Positions 33,366 to 42,868 of a DNA stretch of 64,000 nucleotides are shown piece after piece. The position numbers and the translations under genes were made by a program. Each line of letters begins with the position of its first letter. The stretch's first letter is position 1. The stretch comes from Duncaniella muris (GTDB lineage: Bacteria; Bacteroidota; Bacteroidia; Bacteroidales; Muribaculaceae), in contig NZ_PUEC01000004.1 of the NCBI RefSeq assembly GCF_003024805.1, positions 62,001 through 126,000 of the forward strand. Reading direction: 5' to 3'. Below the pieces are notes generated by a model that saw only the letters and a program-made list of their open reading frames with translations, was not told where the DNA came from and made no database searches.

Positions 33366-36300
33366 TCAATCCCGTCTGATACCGAAGAGTTCCCAAAGTG
33401 TGTTGAGTTTCTTTTTCAGTACAAATCCGACTCCGGTCTGTGTTATCTCACCTTCCAGAATACTTTCATATCCGGTATGCCGGAATATTTTAATATACAT
33501 AGAGCCTGATTGATTAAGAAGATATTCAAACGAAATGTCGTTGATGAGATTTTGTGAAAAATTTTCATCTGCATCAGCATCCGTAGAGTAGTTTCCACCC
33601 ACCACGATCTTGAATCTATCGTTAAAGAAAGATTTGCTGACACGATAGCTATACGATGTAGTGGTCGAAGTAGATCCGGAGTAAGTCTTGTCATACTGGT
33701 CAATGCCGAATGAGATATCAACCCCGCGAATGTTGTTGGCGGCCCACGAGTTCAGCTTGGATGTCAGGAATGAATATAGCTGATTGCCTGACAGATTGGC
33801 ATTGCCCTTGGTCCCGGCTCCGGTGTAAACATTGTATAGCAGCATATTCATCGCCTGATTTGCTCTCTGCTCGGCAGACATCGAGGCAAGTTCGTTCTGA
33901 ACTGTGATATCGTCATTTGTTGCCAAGTCGAAAGCCACGTCCATATTGTCAAGCGAATTGGTCACCGAAAGGATCACATCGAAATTTACTAGACGGGAAT
34001 TCTGCCCGTCCTGAGTGACATTGGCTTTCATCACATCAACGGCATGAATATTTAGGATCGGGTTCATCATATCGCCATTGAATGATATGTATGATCCCTC
34101 CTGGAATTCAAATTGCTTTTCGCTCATAAACGGAGGTGTATAGCGCACAAAACCATTGTTGATGTTTATGCGTCCTATCATTCTGTCCCCATTGAGTTCA
34201 GACATTGTGAACACAACGTCTCCTTCCGGCTGTATGTGCACTTTGTTGCTTCCGTTGGCTGACAAGTCTACGTTTATGGTAGATCCATGCTCCAGATGCA
34301 ATGCGGCTTCAAGGTCCAATGCCATTGTTTTGGCTACTACCGAATCAGCCATCACCATATTGGTAGTGTCATTAAACTGGATAAAATGCACCATATCCTC
34401 GCTACTCTGAGCAGAAAGTGTTTCTGTGGTTTCAGATAGTATATATGTAACATTGGTCTGAGGAAGCACACGGAGATCTGCATTGACCCGCAGAAAATTC
34501 ATATTGCCTTTGACTGATGCATTGACATCAAGATATGCTTTGCCATAGACATCGGCTCCACGAGCTTTCTGGCTGTTGACAATCTGAATATTTGATGCTT
34601 TCATTGATAGGTTCAGACCAAGATTGGCTATATTTCTGGCATCAACAGATCCGTTGATCTTCAATGGATTCTTGTTGCATCCCATTATATCGAAATCATC
34701 AAAAGATATGATACCGCTGTCTACCGGAATTTTTTCGTCTGAGAAACCGAATGAAGTTCCAAGCATCTTTACCTTGACAGCAGTAGTATCGAAATTAATG
34801 AATCCATTGAATACAGGCTTGCTAAAGTCTCCGGTTATCTCCATTTCGCCGTTAAGCATTCCGCTGATTGTTGCCATTCCCTGCGGAATAAATGGATTGA
34901 CCACTTTCAGCGGGAAGCGGATCATGCGGAAATCCAGAAGAAACGGTGTGCCGGATGTGGAGTCATTTAACACACCCTGTGCAGTGATTGTCTTGACAGA
35001 GTCAACCATCAGACTGACATCGGCCATAAGTTTGCCATTCTTTGAATTGGCTACATCAACATCAAGATCAAATGTCCCGACTCTCTCTCTCCCGTAGAAA
35101 AGATCTTTGAGACCAATGAACCCTTTGCCGGTCAGCACATTATTGTCATAACGGAAGCGCATGTCTGCATTAAGATCTCCTTTGACCGGAGGCGCGAACG
35201 GATTGATCGAGAGCCAGTCCTGAAGGTGGATCTGCGAAATCTGAAGCACCAGGTCTTCCTGCGGGGCACCGGCACCATGACTATGGCTTGCCGAATCGAC
35301 TCCGGCCGGAATCTCAGTGAACAGTTTTACAAAACTTTTTTCACCCATAAGTTCAAGATCTGCGTCAAGGTGCTTGTTGGCAAGATTGAAACTGATATAG
35401 TTGTCCTTATTGATAGTCCAGGGCTTATATGCGATAGTCGGTTTCAACGGCACGAACTTGACACTGACCACGCTGTCCTCCAAAATGGCGGATAAGCCAA
35501 TGTTGAACCCTTTCTCGCCCTTGATATTTTTCTGATTCATGTAGGCCGTAAACCTGTTGACACCGGCAAAGCCATTCAGAGTCACATGTGCAAAATCATC
35601 GAAAGTGCCCGGTTTGTTATTTATGGCGGCTCTATAAATCAGATAATCACCATGCTGAATCGCATTTAATGAGATTGAGTCAAGACTGGTGCTACCGGTC
35701 ATGAATCCATCAATAAGTGTGCTGAATGATATCACACTGTCATTGTGGATTCCTGCAGACAGATGGTCGAACTGTGTTTTTGCACTTTCCCGAATATAAG
35801 AAGACACAATATTGTCGCGTCCCATAGTCAAAGCCATATCCATACGAGGGAAAGCGGAGTGCAGCCTGTTGACGTTGATGCGCATACTGTCGACTTGCTG
35901 ATTGATTTCATTCAGCCCGGCATTCAGTCCGTCTACAAATGAAAACAGTGATACCGGCGAATGAAGGCGTAGATCCATATCTCCGTTTACTATCCCTGCG
36001 TTCAGCAGCGAATCGGAAGAGTTGAGATCAACCGATATCGGCTTGGACAATACTATATCAAGGGCAGGGAGATTCCATGTCAGATGGGATACGTCAACCG
36101 TTGCATCAATAGCCTGTGTGGCCAGATTGAAATATCCTTTTGAGTTGAGATCAACAGAGCCTCTGTTGAGTGAATCAGATAAACCCAAAGCCATCAGGTC
36201 AAGATTCCTGACATCTGAATTCAGATCCCATAGAATTGTATCACGATCAAGCCGTGCGTCAAAACTGACGGTCGCATCAGCATTGTAGTTGGAACTTTCA

Positions 36301-38099
36301 AGTGTGCCGGTGGCCTTTCCGTCATGAAGCGATGCGTTTAATGCGATGTTCTTGTAAACAGCCTTGTTGTATTCTATCGCATCAATTTTCGCATTAGCGT
36401 CAACGAATGAACTCCTGTTCATCGGATTATAACCTTTGCCGTCCACGACAAACGTACCTGAAACTTTCCCTATCCCCAGTTCCGGCATGAATGCATCTAC
36501 AGGGAATTCGCTGATATTAAGAGTCGCATCATATCCTTCTGAACGACCATTCCATTTGCCACTGCCGGCAAGATGCCCGCTACCAGTAGCCAGATCAACA
36601 TAGCCGGTGACACGCCCCGGATGATAATTGACAGTTCCGTTGATTCCGAGAGCAGGCACTTTCTTTATCGGCAAAAAAGCGAACTGGCGGTCTGTGATTG
36701 TAGCAAGATTCCCTTTTATTGACAGTTCGCCGCCAATTTTTTCCGGGCTGAACGGATTGTCGATCTCTCCTTCAAGCGCCACATGGGCTAAGGGACTCAT
36801 GCGCAGATCGAGATTATAAACATTCAATCGGCCAAAAGAGCCATCAATATCAGCCGAAAGCGATATCGGGGTCAATGGTTTAAGCATACCGGCCATATCA
36901 GGGAATGCCCCGGAGATTTCATGGGGATCTATACGAGCAGAAGCTTTAAGCATCAACGGTAGATTCCGGTCAGTCATCAGATCGCCCATTCCCATTTCCG
37001 CATCGAATCTGAGAGAAGATCTGAGTGTCTCGATAGAAAATCCGGACGCAGAGATCAGATCCTGATTCATAGAAAAATTACCGTCGGCATGAATTTGCAA
37101 GCCACAGAATTCACTGGCGTTAAACTTTTTGAGCGGAACACGTATGGCGGCACCTTTATTGTAGAATGAATCAATTTCAATGGTAATGTCTGACACATCT
37201 ATATATGATGGAGTGAATCCGGAAGCCGGTTTGGCTCCGCGCTGGGCATAAAGACCTCTTTTGGCTGTCAGTCTGATAGTGTCAGCTGAAATTGTCCACA
37301 ATTCAGAAGTGGTTTCATCCTCTTCCTCTTCTTCGGATCCGGATATTGACGCTGTTGACTCAAGCAATGGATAAATATAAGTGGCAGATACGCTGTCAAT
37401 TTTAAGGCTGCGGCCCAAAATAGTCTTCCGGGCCATATCTACAGAAGCATCCGAGAGTGACATCATATCTACATTGCACCCAAGAGAATCAATTGTCGGA
37501 AGCATCTCCATCGAGTAGCTCAGGTCACGAAGAGTTATAACGCCAGCTTTTATTTTCATCGGCTTGGATGATGCTGTGTCCTGAGGAGCGGATGTCGAAT
37601 CCTGAAGAATCCGTAGTTTTACTCTTACACCCTCGATATCCGCACGTGAAAGGTTGATATCGCCTTGGTTCAAATTAATATCCGTGCCGTCAATGTCAAC
37701 CTTTCGGATATTAGCCCGTAGCCACATGAGAGAATCGCTGTTGCCCAATTGATAGAAACTGTTGTCAAGCGAGGCTCCGGCTACTTCGATTTCTCCTTTT
37801 AAAAGGGGCATAAGCTTGACATTGACCGACATCCGACCTGAAGTCAGCATCGTATCTCCATTGGCCTGAACTACCGTTGTGTTCTCGACTTTAAGACGCA
37901 AGGGAAAGCCAAGACGCAACTTGCCGATCTCGACTTTCATTCCGGTCGATTTTGCCACTTGTTCGGTTGCGATTCCAACTGCAAAATCCTGAAGGAAGGG
38001 CACATAAAGCAAAACCGGCATAAGCATAAGCAATAGAACAATGCTTAATACCGTCCAAAGGAATGCTTTAAGGATTTTTTTACCAATCTTATGACTCAA
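33366..38099 (-). CDS. tamB: TamB-type translocation/assembly module protein (AsmA-like)
   Basis: TamB proteins are inner-membrane-anchored, periplasm-spanning beta-taco proteins that link to TamA/TamL at the outer membrane; the AsmA-like family is implicated in phospholipid transport. The 1577 residues begin with a transmembrane anchor (residues about 10-32) and continue as repeated beta segments. The C-terminal DUF490/TamB region contains NVTYILSETTE, INNGFVRYTPP and FSFG-like segments such as SFGIDQYDKTYSG. It is larger than the 1259-residue E. coli TamB but within the range for Bacteroidetes. Transcribed first, with tamL after it. Confidence 0.88.
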   Translation of the reverse strand: MSHKIGKKILKAFLWTVLSIVLLLMLMPVLLYVPFLQDFAVGIATEQVAKSTGMKVEIGKLRLGFPLRLKVENTTVVQANGDTMLTSGRMSVNVKLMPLLKGEIEVAGASLDNSFYQLGNSDSLMWLRANIRKVDIDGTDINLNQGDINLSRADIEGVRVKLRILQDSTSAPQDTASSKPMKIKAGVITLRDLSYSMEMLPTIDSLGCNVDMMSLSDASVDMARKTILGRSLKIDSVSATYIYPLLESTASISGSEEEEEDETTSELWTISADTIRLTAKRGLYAQRGAKPASGFTPSYIDVSDITIEIDSFYNKGAAIRVPLKKFNASEFCGLQIHADGNFSMNQDLISASGFSIETLRSSLRFDAEMGMGDLMTDRNLPLMLKASARIDPHEISGAFPDMAGMLKPLTPISLSADIDGSFGRLNVYNLDLRMSPLAHVALEGEIDNPFSPEKIGGELSIKGNLATITDRQFAFLPIKKVPALGINGTVNYHPGRVTGYVDLATGSGHLAGSGKWNGRSEGYDATLNISEFPVDAFMPELGIGKVSGTFVVDGKGYNPMNRSSFVDANAKIDAIEYNKAVYKNIALNASLHDGKATGTLESSNYNADATVSFDARLDRDTILWDLNSDVRNLDLMALGLSDSLNRGSVDLNSKGYFNLATQAIDATVDVSHLTWNLPALDIVLSKPISVDLNSSDSLLNAGIVNGDMDLRLHSPVSLFSFVDGLNAGLNEINQQVDSMRINVNRLHSAFPRMDMALTMGRDNIVSSYIRESAKTQFDHLSAGIHNDSVISFSTLIDGFMTGSTSLDSISLNAIQHGDYLIYRAAINNKPGTFDDFAHVTLNGFAGVNRFTAYMNQKNIKGEKGFNIGLSAILEDSVVSVKFVPLKPTIAYKPWTINKDNYISFNLANKHLDADLELMGEKSFVKLFTEIPAGVDSASHSHGAGAPQEDLVLQISQIHLQDWLSINPFAPPVKGDLNADMRFRYDNNVLTGKGFIGLKDLFYGRERVGTFDLDVDVANSKNGKLMADVSLMVDSVKTITAQGVLNDSTSGTPFLLDFRMIRFPLKVVNPFIPQGMATISGMLNGEMEITGDFSKPVFNGFINFDTTAVKVKMLGTSFGFSDEKIPVDSGIISFDDFDIMGCNKNPLKINGSVDARNIANLGLNLSMKASNIQIVNSQKARGADVYGKAYLDVNASVKGNMNFLRVNADLRVLPQTNVTYILSETTETLSAQSSEDMVHFIQFNDTTNMVMADSVVAKTMALDLEAALHLEHGSTINVDLSANGSNKVHIQPEGDVVFTMSELNGDRMIGRININNGFVRYTPPFMSEKQFEFQEGSYISFNGDMMNPILNIHAVDVMKANVTQDGQNSRLVNFDVILSVTNSLDNMDVAFDLATNDDITVQNELASMSAEQRANQAMNMLLYNVYTGAGTKGNANLSGNQLYSFLTSKLNSWAANNIRGVDISFGIDQYDKTYSGSTSTTTSYSYRVSKSFFNDRFKIVVGGNYSTDADADENFSQNLINDISFEYLLNQSGSMYIKIFRHTGYESILEGEITQTGVGFVLKKKLNTLWELFGIRRD

Positions 38100-38143
38100 G
38101 GCGCACTAAAATTAGAATGTTAAACGATATGCTATATAAACCA

Positions 38144-38151
38144 CAAAAGTA
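38144..38151 (-). promoter_or_regulatory. Candidate tamB promoter -7 element
   Basis: On the minus strand TACTTTTG matches TAnnTTTG, 44 nt before the tamB start. No TTG at the preferred spacing. Confidence 0.4.
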
Positions 38152-38242
38152 CTACAATTGTTTTAAAATTTCTTTAGAAAGTTAAAATGGCATTCGGTCA
38201 TCGTTGAAAGTTACAGCCAAAAAGCAGTTCGGGCTCAAAAAA

Positions 38243-38275
38243 TTGTATCACATTAATATTTTTTCGTTATTTTTG
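38243..38275 (+). promoter_or_regulatory. Candidate cdsA promoter
   Basis: TTG at 38243-38245 and TATTTTTG at 38268-38275, spaced by 22 nt, 16 nt before the cdsA ATG. Confidence 0.5.
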
Positions 38276-38291
38276 CAGAAATTATCTACAA

Positions 38292-39152
38292 ATGAAAAAT
38301 CTTATATTACGCGCTATAACCGGAGCTGTCTATGTAGCTCTCATTTGCTACTCAGTACTTGCAGGCGGATGGAATTATATAATCTTTTTCGCATTGATCA
38401 CATTGCTGGCACTTCATGAGTTCTATAACCTTTGCAATTCATCTAATGGAGGAGAGAATATCACCACTCTCGTCATTGATATAGTCGGAGGCATCATTCT
38501 TTGCATCGGGCTCGGATGTGTCAACATGTCATTGCTGTCACCCTTTACAACTGCTGTGCTTGGCGGAACGTTTTTCACCGTCTATCTCCTCTATTTGATT
38601 GTTCGCCTTGTAATGCAACTCTACAGTCAGGAAAACTCTCCGCTGACAAAACTGGCTTATTCTTATATGGGACAGATGTATATAGCATTGCCCGTGGGTA
38701 TCATGTCTATGTTCTATACATTCCCAGACGGTAAATTTCTGCTGCTTGCCATGTTTATCATGATATGGCTGAATGACACTGGTGCATTCTGCGTTGGATC
38801 ACTTTTTGGAAAGCATAGGCTGTTTCCACGAATATCGCCCAAAAAATCTTGGGAAGGATTTGCAGGAGGTGTGATATTCGCTATTGCCTCGGCTTTTATG
38901 TTCAAATACGCCTTTCCTCAATATTTCGAATCGGTTTCATTGGCCGGCCTTTGTGGACTTGGTGCTGTCGTGGGTGCTTTTGCCACTTGGGGAGATCTTG
39001 TTGAATCTCTTATAAAACGTACTTTGGGTGTCAAGGATTCAGGCACTATTCTTCCCGGACATGGAGGTATACTTGACCGCATAGATTCTCTGCTTCTGGT
39101 GGTTCCTGCCAGTGTGCTTTATCTGACAGCTCTTATTTTATACTGCTGTTGA
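38292..39152 (+). CDS. cdsA: Phosphatidate cytidylyltransferase
   Basis: CdsA makes CDP-diacylglycerol from phosphatidate and CTP, the branch point of phospholipid synthesis. The 286-residue membrane protein has about eight transmembrane helices and the full CDS signature near the C-terminus: SLIKRTLGVKDSG, then LPGHGGILDRIDSLL, whose acidic residues bind the metal. The upstream motif RISPKKSWEGFAGG is also conserved. The start codon follows a good promoter core. Divergent from tamB; both serve envelope assembly. Confidence 0.93.
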   Translation: MKNLILRAITGAVYVALICYSVLAGGWNYIIFFALITLLALHEFYNLCNSSNGGENITTLVIDIVGGIILCIGLGCVNMSLLSPFTTAVLGGTFFTVYLLYLIVRLVMQLYSQENSPLTKLAYSYMGQMYIALPVGIMSMFYTFPDGKFLLLAMFIMIWLNDTGAFCVGSLFGKHRLFPRISPKKSWEGFAGGVIFAIASAFMFKYAFPQYFESVSLAGLCGLGAVVGAFATWGDLVESLIKRTLGVKDSGTILPGHGGILDRIDSLLLVVPASVLYLTALILYCC

Positions 39153-39224
39153 TCACAGGGCTTGTCAAGCCCATTGCCTATGATTATATCATACATTAAT
39201 TATTCATACTTACACTTATCCGAA

Positions 39225-40661
39225 ATGAAAAAATTATTATGCCTTACTGCTTTAGGCATGGCCTTCATCTCCTCTTGCAATTCAGGCAAGGACTCCAAGG
39301 CTGTGGCTGATACAAATGACGATGTCATTCTCCATGCATGGTCTTGGTCATTTGACACCATCGGCGCTAATATGAAAGATATTGCAGCTGCCGGATATAC
39401 TTATGTGCAGACTTCACCGGCTAACACTTGTTTTGTTGGTGAAGACGGTGGTTTGGCTCTGTTCTCGGCCGACGGTGATTCAGTCAGGGGCAAATGGTAT
39501 TATTACTATCAGCCTACAGATTGGAAAATCGGCAATTACCTTCTTGGCAACCGTGATCAGTTCAAGGCCATGATGGACAGCGCAAAAAAATACAATATAA
39601 AGGTTATTGTTGACGTACTGCCGAATCATACAGCTGTCGACCATACGGCAGTCCTGCCTGATCTTGACAACGCTGTTGGCGGTCATGACAAGTTATTCCA
39701 TGCAAACGGATTTAACGATATCCGTGATTATAATGACCGTTATGAGTGCACAACCGGAAAGATGGGCGGCCTGCCTGATGTGAACACCGAAAATCCGGAT
39801 TTTCAGCATTACTACCTGACATATGTCAATGATCTTCTGAGCCTTGGTGTGAAGGGATTCCGTTATGACACCGCAAAACATATCGGCTTGCCGTCTGATC
39901 CTCTCGATTCGTTAGCCTCCCGAAATAATTTCTGGGATGTGGCAACCGGTAGAGAAAGCGTCAAAGGTCTTAAGCTGGCTGTTCCTGCCGACTCATTATT
40001 TATATATGGAGAGGTTCTTCAAGACAAGAATGTCAAAGAAAAGGAATATGCCGAGTACATGAATCTTACCGCCAGTGCTTATGGCCATGCGCTGCGCACC
40101 GTCTTGGATAAAGCTGATTTTGCCGCTGATTCACTGCTTTCTTGGCATCATCCGGCAGAAGGGAAAAAACTTGTCACATGGGTGGAATCACATGATACTT
40201 ATGCCAATGAACATGAATCGGCCGGACTGACTGACCAACAGATCCGAATGGGATGGGTATTCCTTGCGTCCCGTCAGAATGGCACACCGTTGTTTTTCAG
40301 TCGTCCGGCTGGCAGCACACGCGAAAATTTCTGGGGTAATAACCGAGTTGGCGCCCGTGGAAATGATGAATTTAAACACCCAGAAGTGGTAGCTGCCAAT
40401 AAATTCCGGAAGGACATGAGTGGAACTCCTGAAAAAGTCATTTCGACTGATAACGGAGCTGTAATTGAAGTCAGCCGCGGTTCTTCTGGCGTGGCTCTCA
40501 TCAATATTTCAGGCCAAGAGCAAAATCTCAACGGGCTGGAGACAACCGTGCCTGACGGTGAATATCATGACCGGGTATATAATTCCATTTTTACTGTTAA
40601 GTCAGGCAAGATTAGCGGAACTCTGTCACCCTACACCTCATATATATTATATAACAATTAA
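39225..40661 (+). CDS. Lipoprotein alpha-amylase family glycosidase (GH13)
   Basis: A 478-residue, probably surface or periplasmic lipoprotein: MKKLLCLTALGMAFISSC gives a lipobox with the cysteine at residue 18. The catalytic barrel shows the four GH13 regions: DVLPNH (region I), GFRYDTAKH with the nucleophile aspartate (II), GEVLQ with the acid glutamate (III) and WVESHDTYAN (IV). A C-terminal beta domain follows. It should hydrolyse alpha-glucans such as starch or maltodextrin; substrate fine detail is unknown. The start at 39225 is chosen because it creates the signal peptide, although the frame is open to 39162. It stands alone, without sus genes. Confidence 0.9.
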   Translation: MKKLLCLTALGMAFISSCNSGKDSKAVADTNDDVILHAWSWSFDTIGANMKDIAAAGYTYVQTSPANTCFVGEDGGLALFSADGDSVRGKWYYYYQPTDWKIGNYLLGNRDQFKAMMDSAKKYNIKVIVDVLPNHTAVDHTAVLPDLDNAVGGHDKLFHANGFNDIRDYNDRYECTTGKMGGLPDVNTENPDFQHYYLTYVNDLLSLGVKGFRYDTAKHIGLPSDPLDSLASRNNFWDVATGRESVKGLKLAVPADSLFIYGEVLQDKNVKEKEYAEYMNLTASAYGHALRTVLDKADFAADSLLSWHHPAEGKKLVTWVESHDTYANEHESAGLTDQQIRMGWVFLASRQNGTPLFFSRPAGSTRENFWGNNRVGARGNDEFKHPEVVAANKFRKDMSGTPEKVISTDNGAVIEVSRGSSGVALINISGQEQNLNGLETTVPDGEYHDRVYNSIFTVKSGKISGTLSPYTSYILYNN

Positions 40662-40683
40662 TTCCCTCTTTCACCTAATGGAT

Positions 40684-40730
40684 CATAAGGCGTTGACACA
40701 AACCATGTTGACGCCTTATGAACTTTTTTA
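40684..40730 (+). terminator. Intrinsic terminator after the GH13 gene
   Basis: CATAAGGCGT (40684-40693) pairs perfectly with ACGCCTTATG (40711-40720), followed by AACTTTTTTA. A standard rho-independent terminator. Confidence 0.85.
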
Positions 40731-40777
40731 TCACGCAAATTGTTACCAAGTAGTAAACATATTTTAAAAAATAATTG

Positions 40778-40785
40778 TAAATTTG
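40778..40785 (+). promoter_or_regulatory. Candidate promoter -7 element of the winged-helix gene
   Basis: TAAATTTG fits TAnnTTTG, 71 nt before the start codon. No clear -33 element. Confidence 0.4.
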
Positions 40786-40856
40786 TGCCATATACTCGCC
40801 TGTCAGGGCAAAATGGCCAGAACAACCCTATATTACTTATTTTAAATTATTTTGAA

Positions 40857-41069
40857 ATGAATACTGACACTATCGGCTTAAACGCAGGATGCGTATGGGC
40901 TGCCCTTAACGAAGCGGATGCACTTGGGACCAAGCAGCTCAAGAAAATAGCAAAAATCAAAACAGAGAAGGAACTTTATGCCGCTCTTGGCTGGCTTGCA
41001 CGCGAAGGCAAAGTAAATTTCCAGGAAGGCGAAGACGGCAAGGAACTGATCGTTTCTCTTGTCCAGTAA
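40857..41069 (+). CDS. Small winged helix-turn-helix protein (DUF2582-type)
   Basis: A 70-residue protein, all one winged-helix domain: an initial helix NAGCVWAALNEADALG, then TKQLKKIAKIKTEKELYAALGWLAREGKV (helices 2 and 3, with the recognition helix), then the wing VNFQEGEDGKELIVSL. This matches short Bacteroidetes wHTH proteins of the DUF2582 type. It has no partner domain. It may bind DNA, but it sits alone between a terminator and a glycosyltransferase, so no regulon can be named. Confidence 0.8.
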   Translation: MNTDTIGLNAGCVWAALNEADALGTKQLKKIAKIKTEKELYAALGWLAREGKVNFQEGEDGKELIVSLVQ

Positions 41070-41213
41070 TAATTCGCTTTTTGCTATTGCCTTTTTAGTC
41101 TGTTCTTTCCCGTACTATTTCACTATAACGGGTATGCCATCTTCAACAAGCTGACATACCCGTAAATTTGACCATCCTAAAATTATTTTTACTTACAACT
41201 ACCCGTCCTTCTG

Positions 41214-41957
41214 ATGAATCCTCTGTTTTCTATTATCACCGTCACTTATAATGCAGCTGCGACATTACCTCCTACATTGAAAAGCGTCGGAGAACAGACT
41301 TGTCAGCTATACGAGTACCTGCTGATTGATGGCGCTTCGACAGATGAGAGCGTGAAACTCGCAGAAAAATCGGGAATCAGCAATATGACCATAAGTTCGG
41401 AGCCAGACCGAGGTCTATATGATGCAATGAACAAAGGGCTTGGACTGGCTCAAGGTGATTATGTGATATTTCTTAATGCCGGAGACTCCTTTCACTCCAA
41501 AGATACTCTTCAGGAAATAGCTGATGCGGTTATGGACAATGATTATCCCGGAATAGTCTATGGCCAGACTCAGATCGTTGATGCTGCTCGCAAGCGGATC
41601 GGTGACCGTCATCTTATAGCTCCATCTGTACTTACGCTCGACAGTTTCAGAGATGGCATGGTTGTATGCCATCAGGCTTTCGTTGTGCTTCGGAAACTGG
41701 TTGACAACTATGATACGCGCTATAAATATTCTTCGGATTTTGAATGGTGTATCCGCTGTCTGCAGCGATCTCATCGAAATCAATATATTGACGACATACT
41801 GATTGACTATCTGTCAGAAGGTGTTACCACATCGCATCATAAAGCCTCATTGGTGGAACGTTTCAGAATAATGAGCCATTATTATGGCCTTATTCCTACT
41901 GTCTGCCGTCACATAAAATTCCTTATCCGAAGTCTGAAACGTAAAATATCAAAATAA
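41214..41957 (+). CDS. Family 2 glycosyltransferase
   Basis: A 247-residue GT-A fold glycosyltransferase: FSIITVTYNAAATLPPTL at the start, LLIDGASTDESV for nucleotide binding, and DYVIFLNAGDSF with the acidic metal site. SDFEWCIRC further on is the usual catalytic-base region. It resembles colanic/lipooligosaccharide-type GT2 enzymes. It has no transmembrane export segment, and no neighbouring glycan genes, so donor and acceptor are unknown. Confidence 0.85.
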   Translation: MNPLFSIITVTYNAAATLPPTLKSVGEQTCQLYEYLLIDGASTDESVKLAEKSGISNMTISSEPDRGLYDAMNKGLGLAQGDYVIFLNAGDSFHSKDTLQEIADAVMDNDYPGIVYGQTQIVDAARKRIGDRHLIAPSVLTLDSFRDGMVVCHQAFVVLRKLVDNYDTRYKYSSDFEWCIRCLQRSHRNQYIDDILIDYLSEGVTTSHHKASLVERFRIMSHYYGLIPTVCRHIKFLIRSLKRKISK

Positions 41958-41992
41958 TCAGCGGTCTTTTGAATAAAAATTGATCGAGCCCA

Positions 41993-42550
41993 TTATTTGA
42001 GCCTATCCGGATTTTTTGCAATAAAGTCTTTCCAGGATTTGGGCGCATTTGTTTTTGCCGGGCGACTCGATTCATAGAAATGGCATAAAGCTGCGCCCAA
42101 TGCGTCTGTCGCATCAAGCTCTATGTCAAGTTGCTCGTCTGATATCCTCAGTATCCGTCTCAGCATTTCACGGACCTGCTCCTTGCTTGCCGCTCCATTG
42201 CCGGTTATGGCCATTTTGATTTTTCGCGGTTCATATTCCGTAATAGGTATGTCACGTGAGAGCGCGGCAGCGATAGCCACTCCCTGAGCTCGGCCAAGCT
42301 TGAGCATGGATTGAACATTTTTACCGAAAAACGGAGCTTCGATAGCCATTTCATCCGGCAGAAACTGTTCGACAAGTCCTAATACTCGCTGATGGATGTG
42401 AAGCAGGCGCAGATAATGGCTGTCATACTTGTTGAGTTTCACCACTCCCAATGCAATCAACTCAGGATTCTTGCCTTTGATGCCGAGAATTCCGTAACCC
42501 ATTATATTGGTTCCCGGATCAATACCTATTATGATCTTGTCATGCTGCAT
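41993..42550 (-). CDS. ruvC: Crossover junction endodeoxyribonuclease RuvC
   Basis: RuvC is a dimeric nuclease that resolves Holliday junctions delivered by RuvAB. The 185-residue protein has the first catalytic aspartate in [15 protein letters not shown], the glutamate in [14 protein letters not shown], and the C-terminal acidic pair in [17 protein letters not shown]. The ATG at 42550 is used; a TTG three codons earlier is possible. It overlaps no gene, starting 6 nt after the DUF4286 stop, as the third gene of cstA-DUF4286-ruvC. Confidence 0.94.
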   Translation of the reverse strand: MQHDKIIIGIDPGTNIMGYGILGIKGKNPELIALGVVKLNKYDSHYLRLLHIHQRVLGLVEQFLPDEMAIEAPFFGKNVQSMLKLGRAQGVAIAAALSRDIPITEYEPRKIKMAITGNGAASKEQVREMLRRILRISDEQLDIELDATDALGAALCHFYESSRPAKTNAPKSWKDFIAKNPDRLK

Positions 42551-42555
42551 TCTTG

Positions 42556-42864
42556 TCAAAGAGGCTGTTCGTCCATATATGTTGAAAAGAATAGAGCCTT
42601 TTCTCCGAATTTTGTATGTAGAGACTGTCGCAGAGCAGCCCCATGCCCGTCATGCCATGTAACTGCATCTTCAATAGATTCAGTCTTGAAACTAACCGCA
42701 AAACTCGAACAATCTTCCTGAACTTCGATCAGGATGCGTGAGAAACCGGGTTCTGATAATATCCCGGAGGCTAAGGCTGACGGCACATATTCATCTCTCA
42801 CCCATTTGCAAAAATTGTTTTCAATGCTACGTTCTACGTGAAATGTGGTATTAATTATAATCAT
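42556..42864 (-). CDS. DUF4286 family protein
   Basis: A 102-residue cytoplasmic protein starting at 42864 ([21 protein letters not shown]), the conserved N-terminus of DUF4286. The predicted fold is ferredoxin-like with alternating strands ([20 protein letters not shown]) and helices. Function unknown. It is directly upstream of ruvC, and 4 nt downstream of cstA. Longer readings that extend into cstA are not needed. Confidence 0.8.
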   Translation of the reverse strand: MIIINTTFHVERSIENNFCKWVRDEYVPSALASGILSEPGFSRILIEVQEDCSSFAVSFKTESIEDAVTWHDGHGAALRQSLHTKFGEKALFFSTYMDEQPL

Positions 42865-42868
42865 ATTT

